The translations under genes were made by a program, and so were the position numbers. Positions 26,392 to 35,076 of a DNA stretch of 64,000 nucleotides are shown here, piece after piece. The DNA is from Tellurirhabdus bombi. GTDB taxonomy: Bacteria; Bacteroidota; Bacteroidia; Cytophagales; Spirosomataceae. The DNA lies in the NCBI RefSeq assembly GCF_021484805.1, contig NZ_CP090557.1, positions 3,236,001 through 3,300,000 of the forward strand, given 5' to 3'. Numbering within the stretch: the stretch's first letter is position 1; each line of letters opens with the position of its first letter. A model generated the notes under the pieces. That model searched no databases. It saw only the letters and a program-made list of their open reading frames with translations, and had not been told where the DNA came from.

Positions 26392-28860
26392 CTATTTTTT
26401 ATCGTCGTTGGAGATTTTCTTTTTCCCCCGATTGGGTCCTGCACTCATCTTTCCAAATCGCCAGTTGAGCGAAAGCCGGAAATTTCGAATGGCGTTGTAG
26501 TTCTCGCCGTCGGAGTTGAACGTGGCCGTGCGGTAGCGATTCTCAATGATGTTGTACTGGCGAAACGGGTTGTCAATGTTGGCAGTGGCCGTCAGGTTTT
26601 GCTTTTTAAATTCTTTGCGAGCCGAGAAACTGTAGTAATAAAAGCCCGAAGACTGCCCCTGGAGCAAGATGCGCCGGGAGGTATAGGATCCGTTGACCTG
26701 CAAGCTTACATTTTTGGGCAATTGAAGCGAGGAGTTCAGGTTGAAACGGTAGCTCCAGTTCTGGTTGACGATTTGCAGCGCCGTGCTATTCAGTAAATTA
26801 TAATTCAGCCCGAAGGAGCCGCTGATGTTCCACTGCTTGACGGGCCGGGCCGAGCTAAAGAGGTTCAGACCATACGTGGCGTTCTGGGCAATGTTGCGGT
26901 AAGAACTGTTCGACACGCCGCTGGTATCAACCGTCGTAATTTGCTCAATGGCGTTGTCGGTGAGGCGGCCAAACACCATGGCGTTGACGCTGAGGCCCTT
27001 TTTCGTATAGGTGCTATAGGTAAACTCCACGGAATGGGCCACTTCTGGTTCCAGATACGGGTTTCCCGACCGGATGTTCTTTGGGTCGGAATAGTTCACG
27101 TAAGGGTTGAGGTACGCAATGGTTGGGCGTTGAATCCGTTGGCTGTAATTTAGTTTCAGGCGCTGGGCCTCATCGAGCCGCTTTGAGATGGTGATGTTCG
27201 GCAGAAAGTTTTGGTACCGGTCCTTAAATTTGGTTTGGGTAGAAATAAAGTTGGCGTTGATGTCGGTCAATTCCATCCGGCCACCGAGGTTAAAACTCCA
27301 TTTGTTAGCCGTCCGAAGCCGGAAGGTGGCGTAGGAAGACCAAACCCATTGCTGGTAATCGAATTTGTTGGCCCGACGCGGATCTTCTTTAAACTCGGTT
27401 GTTTCGTTCGGCGCATTTTCCAGGCGGTAGTCACTGCTCACATCGCGCAAAATGGCTTTCGAACCAACTTCGAGCACGCGCCGCCGGTTGGCCGAAAACG
27501 GGTGGGTGTAATCGGTTTGTAAGGTAAATTCCTTCTGGTGGTTTTCGTTGTTGTTCCGCTCCCGGTAGTTAATCACCTCGCTTTCCGGCAGCGGAAATTG
27601 ATTCAGGGCGTAGCGACTCTCGTTTTCATTTTGGTTATACTGGGCCAGAAACGTGTATTCCTGCTCGGGGTTTCGCTTGAATGTCTTGGTGTAGTTAAAG
27701 TTGACATCCATGCTGTGATTCTGATTTTTGGTGGTGTTGTACCGACGAAACTCCTGGGGCGTACTCGATACTTGGCGGGTATCCCGCGTGGAATTGGTCG
27801 TGCGAAATTCGCCGCCGAAGCTGGCATCCATGCCAATGCGGTTGGTCGAGTCCAGGTCATAGTCGATGCTGATGGAGCCCGTTCGTGAATCGCCCCGGTT
27901 CCGGTAGAAGCTCGACTGCTTGATTTCGCTGATTTGCTGGCCGTTGCGGAAGTTTTGCCGGAAGTTTTCAGTACCTCCGAAATTGTTGTTCCAGGAGCCG
28001 CCCCCGAACGCCGTGATGCTCAATTTTTCGCGTTTGAGGTTAAAATTCCCGCCTAAATTATTTCGGCGATTGCCAGCCGTAGCGTTGAGGCCGCCGGTTA
28101 AGCCTTGGAGTTGATTTTTAGTAATGATGTTAATCACGCCCGCCGTTCCCTCGCTGTCGTATTTAGCCGAAGGGGCCGTGATCACCTCCACCGACTTGAT
28201 AACTTCAGCGGGAATCATCTGGAGCGCTTCGCTGATGCTCCGCGCCATAATACTTGATGGCTTGTTGTTGATCAGTACTTTAATGCTGCTGCTGCCTTTT
28301 AGCTGGATGGTACCGTCCGGGTCTACGGTCAGAAGCGGTACTTTTTTGAGAACATCGACGGCGGTTCCGCCTGCATTGGTCATGTCTTTTTCGGCATTGT
28401 AGACCAGCCGATCATCTTTGTCTTCAATCAGGGATTTTTCGCCGGTGACGACCACTTCGTTAAGGGTGCGGTTATCGGCCTGCATCTGAACATCCCCCAG
28501 CGCCACATCCGGCTTCTCCGCACTAACCAGTACGTTGTTAATCGTTTTGCTTTCGTAGCCAATAAAACTGATCACCACCTTGTACGTCCCGGCTGCTACG
28601 TTGTTGATAGCAAACTTCCCGTTCTCATCCGAGGTAATCCCGCCGACCGGTTTCCCCGTTTCTGGATCCAGCAACGCGACCGTGGCAAATTCCACGGGTT
28701 TGTTCAGCGTTGGATCCATCACCACGCCAGTGATGCGAAAGCCTTTGGCATTGGGTTTAAGCGTGGGTAAAACAGACGGTAGTTTAGGCGGCGAGGCGGG
28801 TTGTTGGGCCCAGGCGCAGGTTATAAAACAGGTGAATATGGGGAGTAATAGTTTTTTCAT
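26392..28860 (-). CDS. TonB-dependent receptor, outer membrane beta-barrel family
   Basis: The 822-residue protein has a signal peptide (MKKLLLPIFTCFITCAWAQ) and a carboxypeptidase-regulatory-like domain at about 42-135 (FRITGVVMDPTLNKPVEFAT). A plug includes VEVITAPSAKYDSEGTAGVI, and a barrel ends in a basic tail. It is clearly paralogous to the 64-2577 receptor: the order of domains and the plug sequence correspond along the whole length. It is downstream of the MbnP/MbnH pair on the same strand, 196 bases away. A link to metal or metallophore uptake is possible but not shown. A terminator follows. Confidence 0.9.
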   Translation of the reverse strand: MKKLLLPIFTCFITCAWAQQPASPPKLPSVLPTLKPNAKGFRITGVVMDPTLNKPVEFATVALLDPETGKPVGGITSDENGKFAINNVAAGTYKVVISFIGYESKTINNVLVSAEKPDVALGDVQMQADNRTLNEVVVTGEKSLIEDKDDRLVYNAEKDMTNAGGTAVDVLKKVPLLTVDPDGTIQLKGSSSIKVLINNKPSSIMARSISEALQMIPAEVIKSVEVITAPSAKYDSEGTAGVINIITKNQLQGLTGGLNATAGNRRNNLGGNFNLKREKLSITAFGGGSWNNNFGGTENFRQNFRNGQQISEIKQSSFYRNRGDSRTGSISIDYDLDSTNRIGMDASFGGEFRTTNSTRDTRQVSSTPQEFRRYNTTKNQNHSMDVNFNYTKTFKRNPEQEYTFLAQYNQNENESRYALNQFPLPESEVINYRERNNNENHQKEFTLQTDYTHPFSANRRRVLEVGSKAILRDVSSDYRLENAPNETTEFKEDPRRANKFDYQQWVWSSYATFRLRTANKWSFNLGGRMELTDINANFISTQTKFKDRYQNFLPNITISKRLDEAQRLKLNYSQRIQRPTIAYLNPYVNYSDPKNIRSGNPYLEPEVAHSVEFTYSTYTKKGLSVNAMVFGRLTDNAIEQITTVDTSGVSNSSYRNIAQNATYGLNLFSSARPVKQWNISGSFGLNYNLLNSTALQIVNQNWSYRFNLNSSLQLPKNVSLQVNGSYTSRRILLQGQSSGFYYYSFSARKEFKKQNLTATANIDNPFRQYNIIENRYRTATFNSDGENYNAIRNFRLSLNWRFGKMSAGPNRGKKKISNDDKK

Positions 28861-29056
28861 GCACCAGGGATTGCTTACAACAGAGAACCATCTTGAGTGA
28901 TAGCTAAATAAGCAAAATAGGGCAAGAATTTACTAGTTAAACTTTGGCAATGGGATTAAAATAATTCTTGAAGTATTCCAAGAGTGGTTAGAATTATAAA
29001 AATGACGTTTTTGGGGCGAAAAGAACGCAATGGTGCCCCAATTCAGAAGAAAAGAT

Positions 29057-30148
29057 TCAAGGCTGAAACTTTCGATTCGTGATAAAATCGTAGTCGGTCA
29101 GGGTACGGAGAAACGCAATAATATCCTGCTGTTCTGAAGCCGTTAGTGGGATGCCGACGCGGTTATTTTGCCGGAAAAGCGGATCTAATTGCGGATTATC
29201 TTCCATTCCAGAGGCGTAATGCTTTAGAACGGCCTCAAGCGTGGCGAACCGCCCATCATGCATATACGGCACCGTAATCGCTACGTTTCGCAGGCTGGGA
29301 ACGTGAAATTTATTCTTATCAGTCTCCTGCAACGTAATGCTGGAACGCCCCGGATCGGGCTGTTGATTGGTCGGGGAGGGGGGCAAACCATTGTTACGAA
29401 AACTTTGGTCGGTGAACAGTTCGCCTTTGTGGCAGGAGGCGCATTTTTCCTGGAAAAGTGCCAAGCCCCGCAGCTCTTCGGTGGAAAGATTACCCCCGGA
29501 TTCTTTCCGTACGTATTTATCGTATTTTGAATTGGCCGACACCAACGTCAGCATAAACTGCGACAAAGCTTTCAGAAAACGCTCGTTCGTAATCTGTTCG
29601 GAGCCATAAGCCGCTTTGAACAGGGCCGGGTAGCGCCCGTCGGTCTGCACTTTTTTCAGCACATTGGCCATTGTGTCGCCCATCTCAACCGGGTTCTGAA
29701 TGGGCGAGAGCGGCAGCAAATCCAGATCAACGATCCCGCCATCCCAGAAAAAATGCGAGCTCCAGGCCACATTCTGAATGGCTGGAACGTTGCGGGTACC
29801 TACTTTGTCTTCGATGCCGTGGCTCAGGGGGTGATCGGTATGAGCGAAAGCCGTAGAGGGCTGGTGGCAAAAATCGCAGGTGATGATGCCGTTTTGCGAG
29901 AGTTTTCCGTCGTAAAAAAGCGCCTTGCCGAGGGCCACTCCTTCAACCGTCAGTGGGTTGTTCTTAAAATCGTAAAGTGGATCAGGAAAATTAGCCGGTT
30001 TAATCCAGTTATAAGGCGTGGCTTTGTATTCGACAGGGTTTGGATTTGGCTTCGGCTCCTCGTTGGCGGGCGAGTCGGATTGGCAGCCAAGGATAAATGC
30101 CCACAGTGCAGCGACCAGTAAAAACCCTATTTTTTGCCAGCGACTCAT
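29057..30148 (-). CDS. mbnH: Di-haem cytochrome c peroxidase/MauG family enzyme, MbnH-like
   Basis: The 363-residue predicted lipoprotein (lipobox ILGC, Cys22) carries two c-type haem sites, CDFCH (C91, C94, H95) and CASCH (C236, C239, H240). It also has the conserved YMHDGRF segment (about 295-301) of the CcpA/MauG superfamily. It lies four bases after an MbnP-family gene. From published work on methanobactin loci, MbnH enzymes oxidise a tryptophan of MbnP to kynurenine, creating a copper site. The pairing makes that role more likely here than simple hydrogen peroxide removal, but the assignment rests on gene order. It would act in the periplasm. Confidence 0.82.
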   Translation of the reverse strand: MSRWQKIGFLLVAALWAFILGCQSDSPANEEPKPNPNPVEYKATPYNWIKPANFPDPLYDFKNNPLTVEGVALGKALFYDGKLSQNGIITCDFCHQPSTAFAHTDHPLSHGIEDKVGTRNVPAIQNVAWSSHFFWDGGIVDLDLLPLSPIQNPVEMGDTMANVLKKVQTDGRYPALFKAAYGSEQITNERFLKALSQFMLTLVSANSKYDKYVRKESGGNLSTEELRGLALFQEKCASCHKGELFTDQSFRNNGLPPSPTNQQPDPGRSSITLQETDKNKFHVPSLRNVAITVPYMHDGRFATLEAVLKHYASGMEDNPQLDPLFRQNNRVGIPLTASEQQDIIAFLRTLTDYDFITNRKFQP

Positions 30149-30152
30149 GTGA

Positions 30153-30956
30153 TCAATTGGCTTTCAAGCCGGTAAACTCAAACATCTGGGCATAATTGGC
30201 GGCAACTTCTGCCGAGACATTCGCTACTGCAATGTCTGAATATTGCCGCAAGCTTAAGCGGTTGGGACCGTCGAAAACGCGCAAAACATCGGCTTTGATC
30301 ATCACTTGCGGAACCTTCGTTTCACTGACCTGCGCGATGGTTCCCTTGAAAGCAACCGTAATCGTTTTCAGATTATTCAACGTCCGACCGCTGTAGCCGC
30401 CAAAAAGACCAATGTGGTACGTAAAGGTGTTACCGGTTTCTTTGGTGATTTGCGGCGAACTACCTTCCAACTTCAGGAAAATATACCCCGAATTCCAGTT
30501 CCAGTACATACCGCCCAAATGGCCCCCCGCCGGATCAAGTACGCCCGTCCGCTTGCTGATGTCCATCGTATTGCGCAGACTATCAACGCCAACCAGATAA
30601 GTAAGGCTGGTATAATCGCCAACCGGAATGTTGCGCAACGTAATGAGTTGGGAAGCAGGATCCGATTCTTTGACGAGAAAATAGCTGCTATCCTGGGGCA
30701 CGGTATATTCAGTGCCGTCGGCTTTGCGGAGGCGGATATTGCTGATGTAGTAATTAAAAAGCGTTACGTTGAAGGTTTCTCCCGAACTGTTTTTGTACGA
30801 ATCGGTGGTTAACTTCAGATCCTGATTACCAGCTACATTGTCAAATCGAATTTGTAATTGGCCGGAGGGCGTCACCGATTCCGGGCGATCACACGACCAC
30901 ATAAAGCCAATCGAACCACTTAAAGCCAGTAAACCATAGATAAAAAGTCGCTTCAT
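30153..30956 (-). CDS. mbnP: MbnP family copper-binding lipoprotein
   Basis: The 267-residue predicted lipoprotein (Cys22 in MWSC) has the MbnP layout. An early beta-rich part includes FNVTLFNYYISNIRL, then a VGVDS segment, then DPAGGHLGGMYWNWNSGY with two Trp residues (W152, W154). The KLEG stretch and a HIGLFGG segment follow. MbnP proteins bind copper in the periplasm after a partner di-haem enzyme converts a Trp to kynurenine. The next gene, four bases on, is such a di-haem enzyme. No methanobactin precursor or biosynthesis gene is seen nearby. The modified residue cannot be fixed by eye, though the Trp pair is the obvious candidate. Confidence 0.82.
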   Translation of the reverse strand: MKRLFIYGLLALSGSIGFMWSCDRPESVTPSGQLQIRFDNVAGNQDLKLTTDSYKNSSGETFNVTLFNYYISNIRLRKADGTEYTVPQDSSYFLVKESDPASQLITLRNIPVGDYTSLTYLVGVDSLRNTMDISKRTGVLDPAGGHLGGMYWNWNSGYIFLKLEGSSPQITKETGNTFTYHIGLFGGYSGRTLNNLKTITVAFKGTIAQVSETKVPQVMIKADVLRVFDGPNRLSLRQYSDIAVANVSAEVAANYAQMFEFTGLKAN

Positions 30957-30975
30957 ACCGCTTGGGAAGTTACAT

Positions 30976-30983
30976 CAAATTTA
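30976..30983 (-). promoter_or_regulatory. Candidate -7 box (TAAATTTG on the minus strand) for mbnP-mbnH
   Basis: It matches TAnnTTTG and lies 19 bases upstream of the mbnP start. A -33 element is not evident. Confidence 0.3.
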
Positions 30984-31085
30984 CAACGGAAAAGGCCACC
31001 GATTCGTATGGATTTACCCGAATTAAGCGGGATTATAACCACTCATACGATTCCCGGAGGCTGTTTCAAGCCGGAGTATGACTGA

Positions 31086-31736
31086 TTAGCTTAGCGTTTC
31101 TTTCTTCAGTTTACCAGGCATTGCTTTGCGCAGTTTTTCTACTTTGGGAAGCGAAACACTGCGGATATAAGGCTGGTCTGGGTGTAATTTAAAGTAATTC
31201 TGGTGGTAATTCTCGGCGGGGTAAAACACGCTGAAAGGAACCACCTCCGTCACGACGGGATTGCTATAATGCTTCGACGAGTTGACTTTCCGAATGGCGG
31301 CTTCAAGGGCTTGCTTTTCCGCTGGAGTCCGATAAAAAGCCATCGAGCGATAATCCCGTCCAACATCTGGTCCCTGGCGGTTGGGTGTGGTAGGATCGTG
31401 TCCGGCAAAGAAAGCGGTCAACAAATCGGCATAGCTGATTACTTTGGGGTCGTAATAGACCTGTACGGATTCCGCATGGCCTGTCTTGTCGGTACTAACC
31501 TGTTCGTAGGTCGGGTTTTTCAGGTCACCGCCCGCGTACCCCGAAACCACTTCCCGAACGCCCCGAAGCTGGTCAAAGCCTTCTTCCTGCGCCCAGAAAC
31601 AGCCGCCGGCAAAGGTCGCAACCGCCTCACCGGGTTTAGGCGTTGGCAGTTTGGCGGGCTTGGTATCCTGCGTTTGACCCTGAGAATAGGCCAACCATAA
31701 CAATGTTGTAACAAACAGAGCCTGAATAGATTTCAT
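31086..31736 (-). CDS. msrA: Exported peptide-methionine (S)-S-oxide reductase MsrA
   Basis: I set the start at 31736 (MKSIQALFVTTLLWLAYSQG). This gives a signal peptide, whereas the longer frame runs through an upstream hairpin. The 216-residue product has the catalytic GCFW motif with C46, the GVREVVSGYAGG strand and the conserved HAESVQVYYDP segment of MsrA. It reduces methionine-S-sulfoxide in proteins. Because of the signal peptide it should work in the periplasm, where it would need a thiol electron donor that is not encoded nearby. It follows the MbnP/MbnH genes on the same strand order but is transcribed first, about 130 bases upstream of mbnP. Confidence 0.92.
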   Translation of the reverse strand: MKSIQALFVTTLLWLAYSQGQTQDTKPAKLPTPKPGEAVATFAGGCFWAQEEGFDQLRGVREVVSGYAGGDLKNPTYEQVSTDKTGHAESVQVYYDPKVISYADLLTAFFAGHDPTTPNRQGPDVGRDYRSMAFYRTPAEKQALEAAIRKVNSSKHYSNPVVTEVVPFSVFYPAENYHQNYFKLHPDQPYIRSVSLPKVEKLRKAMPGKLKKETLS

Positions 31737-32116
31737 AGTAAAAAGGGTTGTAATTAAGTAACAAATTTTGTTGATTGCCCGTTCAGAAATACCCTTTAAG
31801 TAATAAACCCCGGTACAAACGAGCCGGGGTTTATTGCTACACACTAAAGTATCCACGAAAAACACTGTTCTCAAGAGTGGATCAGCATTTCCTTCCACAC
31901 TATTATTAACTCAACAAAATCACACTTCCTACAGTGTCAGGTATATATACGAATAAGCCGGGAGTTTAGATTCGTTTGTGTCTTTGCGCAGGAAGAGCAA
32001 TTAGCAAGAAGAATGATTTAATGTACAGGAAGAACGGAAAGTAAAAATCAGCCTTTTGTAACTTATAGACACAAGAAGGCCGAAAGGTCCGAAAAGCAGC
32101 CTAAACCCCATGTGAT
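31737..32116. other. Divergent intergenic region (msrA / Gfo-Idh-MocA)
   Basis: About 380 bases without a gene. It holds the strong hairpin at 31802-31835 and an AT-rich second half with TATATATA-like sequence near 31943. Promoters for both divergent genes must lie here, but I could not fix them. Confidence 0.5.
31802..31835. repeat. Perfect hairpin in the msrA leader
   Basis: Arms AATAAACCCCGG and CCGGGGTTTATT pair perfectly over 12 bases with a ten-base loop. Depending on the promoter position it lies in the msrA 5' leader or isolates the divergent units. Downstream T content on the minus strand is modest (TTTATTACTT). Confidence 0.65.
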
Positions 32117-33427
32117 ATGTCAAAGGAACAAAAATCAACAGTCTCGCGGCGGGCCTTTCTCGACCTGACGGCGAAAGGAACGCTGGTATCTACGGCAATC
32201 CTCAGTGGCTTTCCTACCATTGTGCCCGCTTCAGTATTTGGTAAAAATGCGCCCAGCAATCGAATCAATGTTGGAGCCATTGGAACAGGACGGATCTCGC
32301 GGGGACACGACATTCCGGGCGTCCTGCAATATGACAATGCGCTGATTATGGCGGTTTGTGATGTGGATAGCAAACGGGCCGAAGACGCCAAAAAGCTGGT
32401 AAATGGTTTTTACACCAAAAAAGCAGGCAAAGACTATGACGGAGTGCGCGTGTACACGGATTACCGCGAACTATTAGGTAATAAAGACATTGATGCTGTG
32501 CTGGTGAGCACGCCCGACCACTGGCACGCGCCGATGGTGGTGCACGCCGTCGAAGCCGGGAAAGATGTATACATGCAAAAACCCGCTTCGCTGACTATTT
32601 CGGAGGGTCGGATGATGGCCGATGCCGTTAAACGGACCAAACGGATTGTGCAGGTGGGAAGCCAGCAGCGGTCATCACACCAGTTTCGGTATGCCGCCGA
32701 GTTAGTACGAAACGGGCGTATTGGACAGCTAAAGACCGTATACGTGGGTTTGCCCGGTGATCCGTCGGGCGAAGAAGAAGCTGAAATGCCGATTCCGAAG
32801 AACCTGAATTACGACATGTGGCTAGGGACAACGCCGGAAGTCTACTACACCGAAAAACGAGTTCATCCACAGAAAGATTACGACCGTCCCGGCTGGTTGC
32901 GTTGCGAGCAGTTTGGTGCGGGCATGATCACGGGCTGGGGCTCCCACCACATCGACTGTTCGCATTGGGCGATGAATACCGAACATACAGGGCCGATCGA
33001 AATATGGGGAAAAGCAGATTTTCCTAAAAAAGGGCTGTGGGATGTACACGGCATTTTCCGGACCGAGGCGCTTTATGACAATGGGGTTCACATGATTGTG
33101 AGCAACGAGCTACCCAACGGCATTAAATTTGAAGGTACCGAAGGCTGGATTTTCGTGTCCCGGGGCGATTCCTCTGTGACGGCCAGCGACCCGATTGCCA
33201 AGCAGAAAGCCGCCAAGGCGCTGGATGCCAGCGATCCGAAAATCATTGAATCGGTAATCGGACCGAACGAAACACACCTGACTGTCAGTAAGGAACATCA
33301 TGGTAACTGGCTCGAAAGCATTGCAAGCCGCAAAGAACCCATTGCCCCGGCGGAGGTAGGCCACCGTTCCTGCTCGGCCTGTTTGCTGCACCACGCCGCC
33401 ATGAAACTGAACCGAAAGCTATACTAG
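32117..33427 (+). CDS. Exported Gfo/Idh/MocA oxidoreductase, truncated by an in-frame TAG
   Basis: The 436-residue product starts with a Tat-like signal (SRRAFLDLTAKG, then a hydrophobic stretch to ASVFG). The NAD(P)-binding Rossmann fold follows (NVGAIGTGRISRGHD), then the EKP-like motif as MQKPAS and the conserved HHIDCSHWAM segment in the C-terminal domain. The reading frame stops at TAG (33425-33427) right after KLY. The next 36 codons continue with a typical family tail and end at TAA. So the protein lacks its usual last 37 residues unless the TAG is read through. Relatives oxidise sugars or 3-keto sugars. It heads a plus-strand cluster with two further oxidoreductases and a ThuA protein. 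Confidence 0.88.
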   Translation: MSKEQKSTVSRRAFLDLTAKGTLVSTAILSGFPTIVPASVFGKNAPSNRINVGAIGTGRISRGHDIPGVLQYDNALIMAVCDVDSKRAEDAKKLVNGFYTKKAGKDYDGVRVYTDYRELLGNKDIDAVLVSTPDHWHAPMVVHAVEAGKDVYMQKPASLTISEGRMMADAVKRTKRIVQVGSQQRSSHQFRYAAELVRNGRIGQLKTVYVGLPGDPSGEEEAEMPIPKNLNYDMWLGTTPEVYYTEKRVHPQKDYDRPGWLRCEQFGAGMITGWGSHHIDCSHWAMNTEHTGPIEIWGKADFPKKGLWDVHGIFRTEALYDNGVHMIVSNELPNGIKFEGTEGWIFVSRGDSSVTASDPIAKQKAAKALDASDPKIIESVIGPNETHLTVSKEHHGNWLESIASRKEPIAPAEVGHRSCSACLLHHAAMKLNRKLY

Positions 33428-33538
33428 GATCCGAAGAAGGAACAGTTTAAAAATGATCCGGAAGCGAATAAATTGCTGTCTCGTTCACAACGGGAGCCGT
33501 ATGCCATTAAAGCGCTGGCCACTACTAAAACCCGTTAA
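33428..33538 (+). pseudogene. In-frame conserved tail of the Gfo/Idh/MocA gene behind the TAG
   Basis: Read in the same frame as the preceding gene, this stretch encodes DPKKEQFKNDPEANKLLSRS and then QREPYAIKALATTKTR, ending at TAA (33536-33538). The pattern DP..E.F.NDPEANKLLSR..R.PY is the normal C-terminus of this family, where Trp usually stands at the TAG position. A single TGG to TAG change explains it. It lies entirely between the two genes. Confidence 0.85.
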
Positions 33539-33562
33539 TTCGTTGTTAACTAATTATTTATC

Positions 33563-34954
33563 ATGAAGTTATTGCCTGCTGTTGGTAGCCTGTTCATGGC
33601 TACGCTGATTGCTGCCTGTCAGTCATCGGACAAAAAAGATGACGACACCATTCGTCTGATTACCCTGGATCCTGGCCATTTTCACGCTGCTTTGGTACAG
33701 AAAACAATGTTTGATGGGGTCGATTCAGTTGTGCATGTATACGCCCCCGAGGGATCGGACGTGCAACTCCATCTGGACAAAATTCAGGGCTTCAACACCC
33801 GCACCGAAGACCCGACTCACTGGAAAGAAGAGGTTTACCGGGGACCTGATTTTCTGGAAAAAATGCTGGCCGACAAAGCGGGTAATGTTGTTGTTATGGC
33901 GGGTAATAACCGCTTGAAAACGGATTACATTCAGAAATCTGTGGCGGCGGGCTTCAATGTGCTGGCCGATAAACCCATGACCATTGACGGAGCCAACTTC
34001 CAGAAGCTGAAAGATGCGTTTGAGACGGCAAAACAGAAGAACGTGCTGCTTTACGACATCATGACCGAACGTTACGAAATTTCGACCATGCTGCAACGGG
34101 CTTTTTCGCAGCAACTGGACGTGTTCGGAACGCTGGAAAAAGGCACCCCCGAAAATCCGGCGGTTACGAAAGAAAGTGTGCACCACTTTTACAAAAACGT
34201 TTCGGGAAGCGTGCTGACACGTCCGGCCTGGTTTATGGATGTGGCACAGCAGGGCGAAGGGATTGTGGACGTAACCACGCACTTGGTTGATCTGGTGCAA
34301 TGGGAGTGTTTTCCAGAGCAAACGATTGATTACCTGAAAGATATTAATCTAACATCGGCGCGGCGCTGGACAACGGATATGACGTTGAGCCAGTTCAAAG
34401 CCATCACCAAGCAGGATGCTTTCCCGGATTACCTCAAGAAGGATGTGACCAAAGACAGTGTTTTACAGGTGTATTGCAATGGCGAAATCAATTACCAGCT
34501 TCGGGGCGTACACGCCAAAGTATCGGTGATTTGGGCCTATAAAGCACCCGAGGGAACGGGCGATACGCACTATTCCATCATGCGCGGCACCAAAGCCAAT
34601 CTGATTATTCGCCAGGGCGCGGCCCAGCAGTATAAACCAACGCTGTATATTGAACCAGTAGCGGGCAACACAACTTTGGAAGCCTCTTTGACGAAGTCTC
34701 TGCCAGCGATCAAACAGGAGTTTCCGGGTGTTGACGTCAAAAAATCGGGGGCCGGTTGGGAAGTGATTATCCCGGAAAAATACAAAGAAGGCCACGAGGC
34801 GCATTTTGGGCGGGTGGCGCAGAAATACATGGAATACCTGAAAGCGGGCAAGCTGCCGGAATGGGAAGTACCCAACATGATTTCCAAATACTACACCACC
34901 ACACAAGCCCTGGAACTAGCGAAAAAAACCAAAAGTGCAGTAGCTAAAAAGTAA
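33563..34954 (+). CDS. Exported oxidoreductase with Gfo/Idh/MocA N-terminus and special C-terminal domain
   Basis: This 463-residue predicted lipoprotein (Cys19 in LIAAC) has a Rossmann-like N-terminal half with VLADKPMTIDG (the family's EKP-like lysine). A C-terminal half of the putative-oxidoreductase-C type has conserved Trp and His residues (GIVDVTTHLVDLVQWECF). It starts 24 bases after the TAA of the interrupted oxidoreductase, so they are co-transcribed. A hairpin follows the stop at 34961-34993. It probably acts on a sugar derivative in the periplasm; the substrate is unknown. Confidence 0.83.
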   Translation: MKLLPAVGSLFMATLIAACQSSDKKDDDTIRLITLDPGHFHAALVQKTMFDGVDSVVHVYAPEGSDVQLHLDKIQGFNTRTEDPTHWKEEVYRGPDFLEKMLADKAGNVVVMAGNNRLKTDYIQKSVAAGFNVLADKPMTIDGANFQKLKDAFETAKQKNVLLYDIMTERYEISTMLQRAFSQQLDVFGTLEKGTPENPAVTKESVHHFYKNVSGSVLTRPAWFMDVAQQGEGIVDVTTHLVDLVQWECFPEQTIDYLKDINLTSARRWTTDMTLSQFKAITKQDAFPDYLKKDVTKDSVLQVYCNGEINYQLRGVHAKVSVIWAYKAPEGTGDTHYSIMRGTKANLIIRQGAAQQYKPTLYIEPVAGNTTLEASLTKSLPAIKQEFPGVDVKKSGAGWEVIIPEKYKEGHEAHFGRVAQKYMEYLKAGKLPEWEVPNMISKYYTTTQALELAKKTKSAVAKK

Positions 34955-34960
34955 CAGACC

Positions 34961-34993
34961 GGGACCGAATGGGCTCATAGCTTATTCGGTCCC
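34961..34993 (+). terminator. Intra-operon hairpin after the lipoprotein oxidoreductase
   Basis: The arms GGGACCGAAT and ATTCGGTCCC (10 pairs) enclose a 13-base loop. Only TTTGC follows, so it may be a weak or partial terminator within the cluster. Confidence 0.5.
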
Positions 34994-35011
34994 TTTGCTG
35001 GATTCCTGAAA

Positions 35012-35076
35012 CGCTCATTTACTCATTCGCTCTTTCCTCCCTTCATTCTTTCACTCATCCCCACTTTCGCTCTTTA
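35012..35076 (+). repeat. CTCATTC/CTCTTT repeat tract before an ATG
   Basis: A pyrimidine-rich tract with repeated units, including TCATTCGCTCTTT (35023-35035) and TTTCGCTCTTTAAA directly before the ATG at 35079. It is related to the tract before czcA (14770-14794). Confidence 0.6.

Noticed and set aside
29057-30148. Ordinary cytochrome c peroxidase for hydrogen peroxide removal
   Set aside because: It cannot be excluded from the enzyme alone, but the tight link to an MbnP-family gene favours an MbnH-type role.
34961-34993. Full terminator ending the oxidoreductase cluster after the lipoprotein gene
   Set aside because: The T-run is short (TTT), and the next gene continues in the same direction with the same type of product, so I list it only as a weak intra-operon hairpin.
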